Of a stretch of DNA of 16,235 nucleotides, positions 16,148 through 16,235 are shown one piece after another. The stretch comes from DAOMOD01 sp964526035. GTDB lineage: Bacteria; Pseudomonadota; Gammaproteobacteria; Xanthomonadales; BPKI01. The DNA lies in NCBI GenBank assembly GCA_964526035.1, contig CAZGKE010000071.1:1-16235 (forward strand), written 5' to 3'. The notes beneath the pieces are model-generated. The model saw only the letters and a program-made list of their open reading frames with translations. It was not told the origin of the DNA and ran no database searches. Position 1 is the first letter of the stretch. The number at the start of each line of letters is the position of its first letter. The position numbers and the translations under genes were made by a program.

Positions 16148-16175
16148 CGCCCCTCGACCAGCCGGTCGAGGGGCG
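16148..16175 (+). promoter_or_regulatory. Perfect 12-bp hairpin masking the RBS of the last gene
   Basis: CGCCCCTCGACC and GGTCGAGGGGCG pair with no mismatch over the 4-base loop AGCC. The 3' arm contains GAGGGG (16168-16173), which sits 8 bases before the ATG at 16182 and is that gene's only ribosome binding site candidate. If the RNA folds as drawn the site would be hidden. It could instead be the caspase gene's terminator, though no T run follows. Confidence 0.55.
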
Positions 16176-16181
16176 CGCGCC

Positions 16182-16235
16182 ATGGATGAGCCGAATAGTG
16201 CGCCGGATAAGCGCCACGGATGGAATATCAGTTCT
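16182..16235 (+). CDS. Start of an unidentified gene, cut by the right edge
   Basis: An ATG at 16182 opens 18 codons with no stop to the window end, encoding MDEPNSAPDKRHGWNISS. The start is hydrophilic and charged, with no signal peptide so far. GAGGGG, 8 bases upstream, is a good ribosome binding site but lies inside a strong hairpin. It follows the caspase gene in the same direction, 61 bases after its stop. Too little sequence is present to assign a family, and a chance reading frame remains possible. Confidence 0.45.
   Translation, partial: MDEPNSAPDKRHGWNISS

Overview
The window is GC-rich with dense, conventional bacterial genes. It most likely comes from a gammaproteobacterium, and the gene order and protein character suggest a relative of the Xanthomonadales (inferred from gene content; no taxonomic marker such as 16S rRNA is present). 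The left part is a conserved housekeeping neighbourhood. The right part looks like an accessory set of envelope and signalling genes.

Region 1 (1-3049): the 3' part of a tRNA-Asp followed by a clear intrinsic terminator, then ppiD (membrane-anchored periplasmic foldase), facing fabI (enoyl-ACP reductase) on the other strand. ppiD and fabI are neighbours in several gammaproteobacteria, but here they are convergent.

Region 2 (3135-5846): gloB (glyoxalase II) on the minus strand, divergent from a plus-strand run of a yafS-like methyltransferase, rnhA (RNase HI) and dnaQ (proofreading exonuclease). The three plus-strand genes overlap by 1 to 4 bases, which suggests translational coupling. The same neighbours occur around E. 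coli gloB-yafS-rnhA-dnaQ.

Region 3 (5847-9487): a secreted pentaheme cytochrome c of the c554-like type with one CX4CH haem site; a membrane-anchored Hanks-type Ser/Thr kinase with a C-terminal extracytoplasmic TPR-like segment; and, facing it, a cytoplasmic PP2C-family phosphatase. The last two form a likely kinase/phosphatase switch.

Region 4 (9488-16235): a 1316-residue autotransporter with about six Ig-like repeats of roughly 100 residues each, divergent from an exported caspase-like protein (signal peptide, Sel1 repeats, a long coiled coil, a small beta domain and a C14 caspase domain with intact His/Cys). The two share an 87-bp AT-richer intergenic region containing a small palindrome. 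The last 54 bases hold the start of an unidentified gene whose ribosome binding site lies inside a perfect 12-bp hairpin.

No insertion sequence, CRISPR array, integrase or attachment site was seen. The best candidates for undescribed biology are the divergent caspase/autotransporter pair, possibly connected with the nearby kinase/phosphatase pair, and the RBS-masking hairpin at the right edge.
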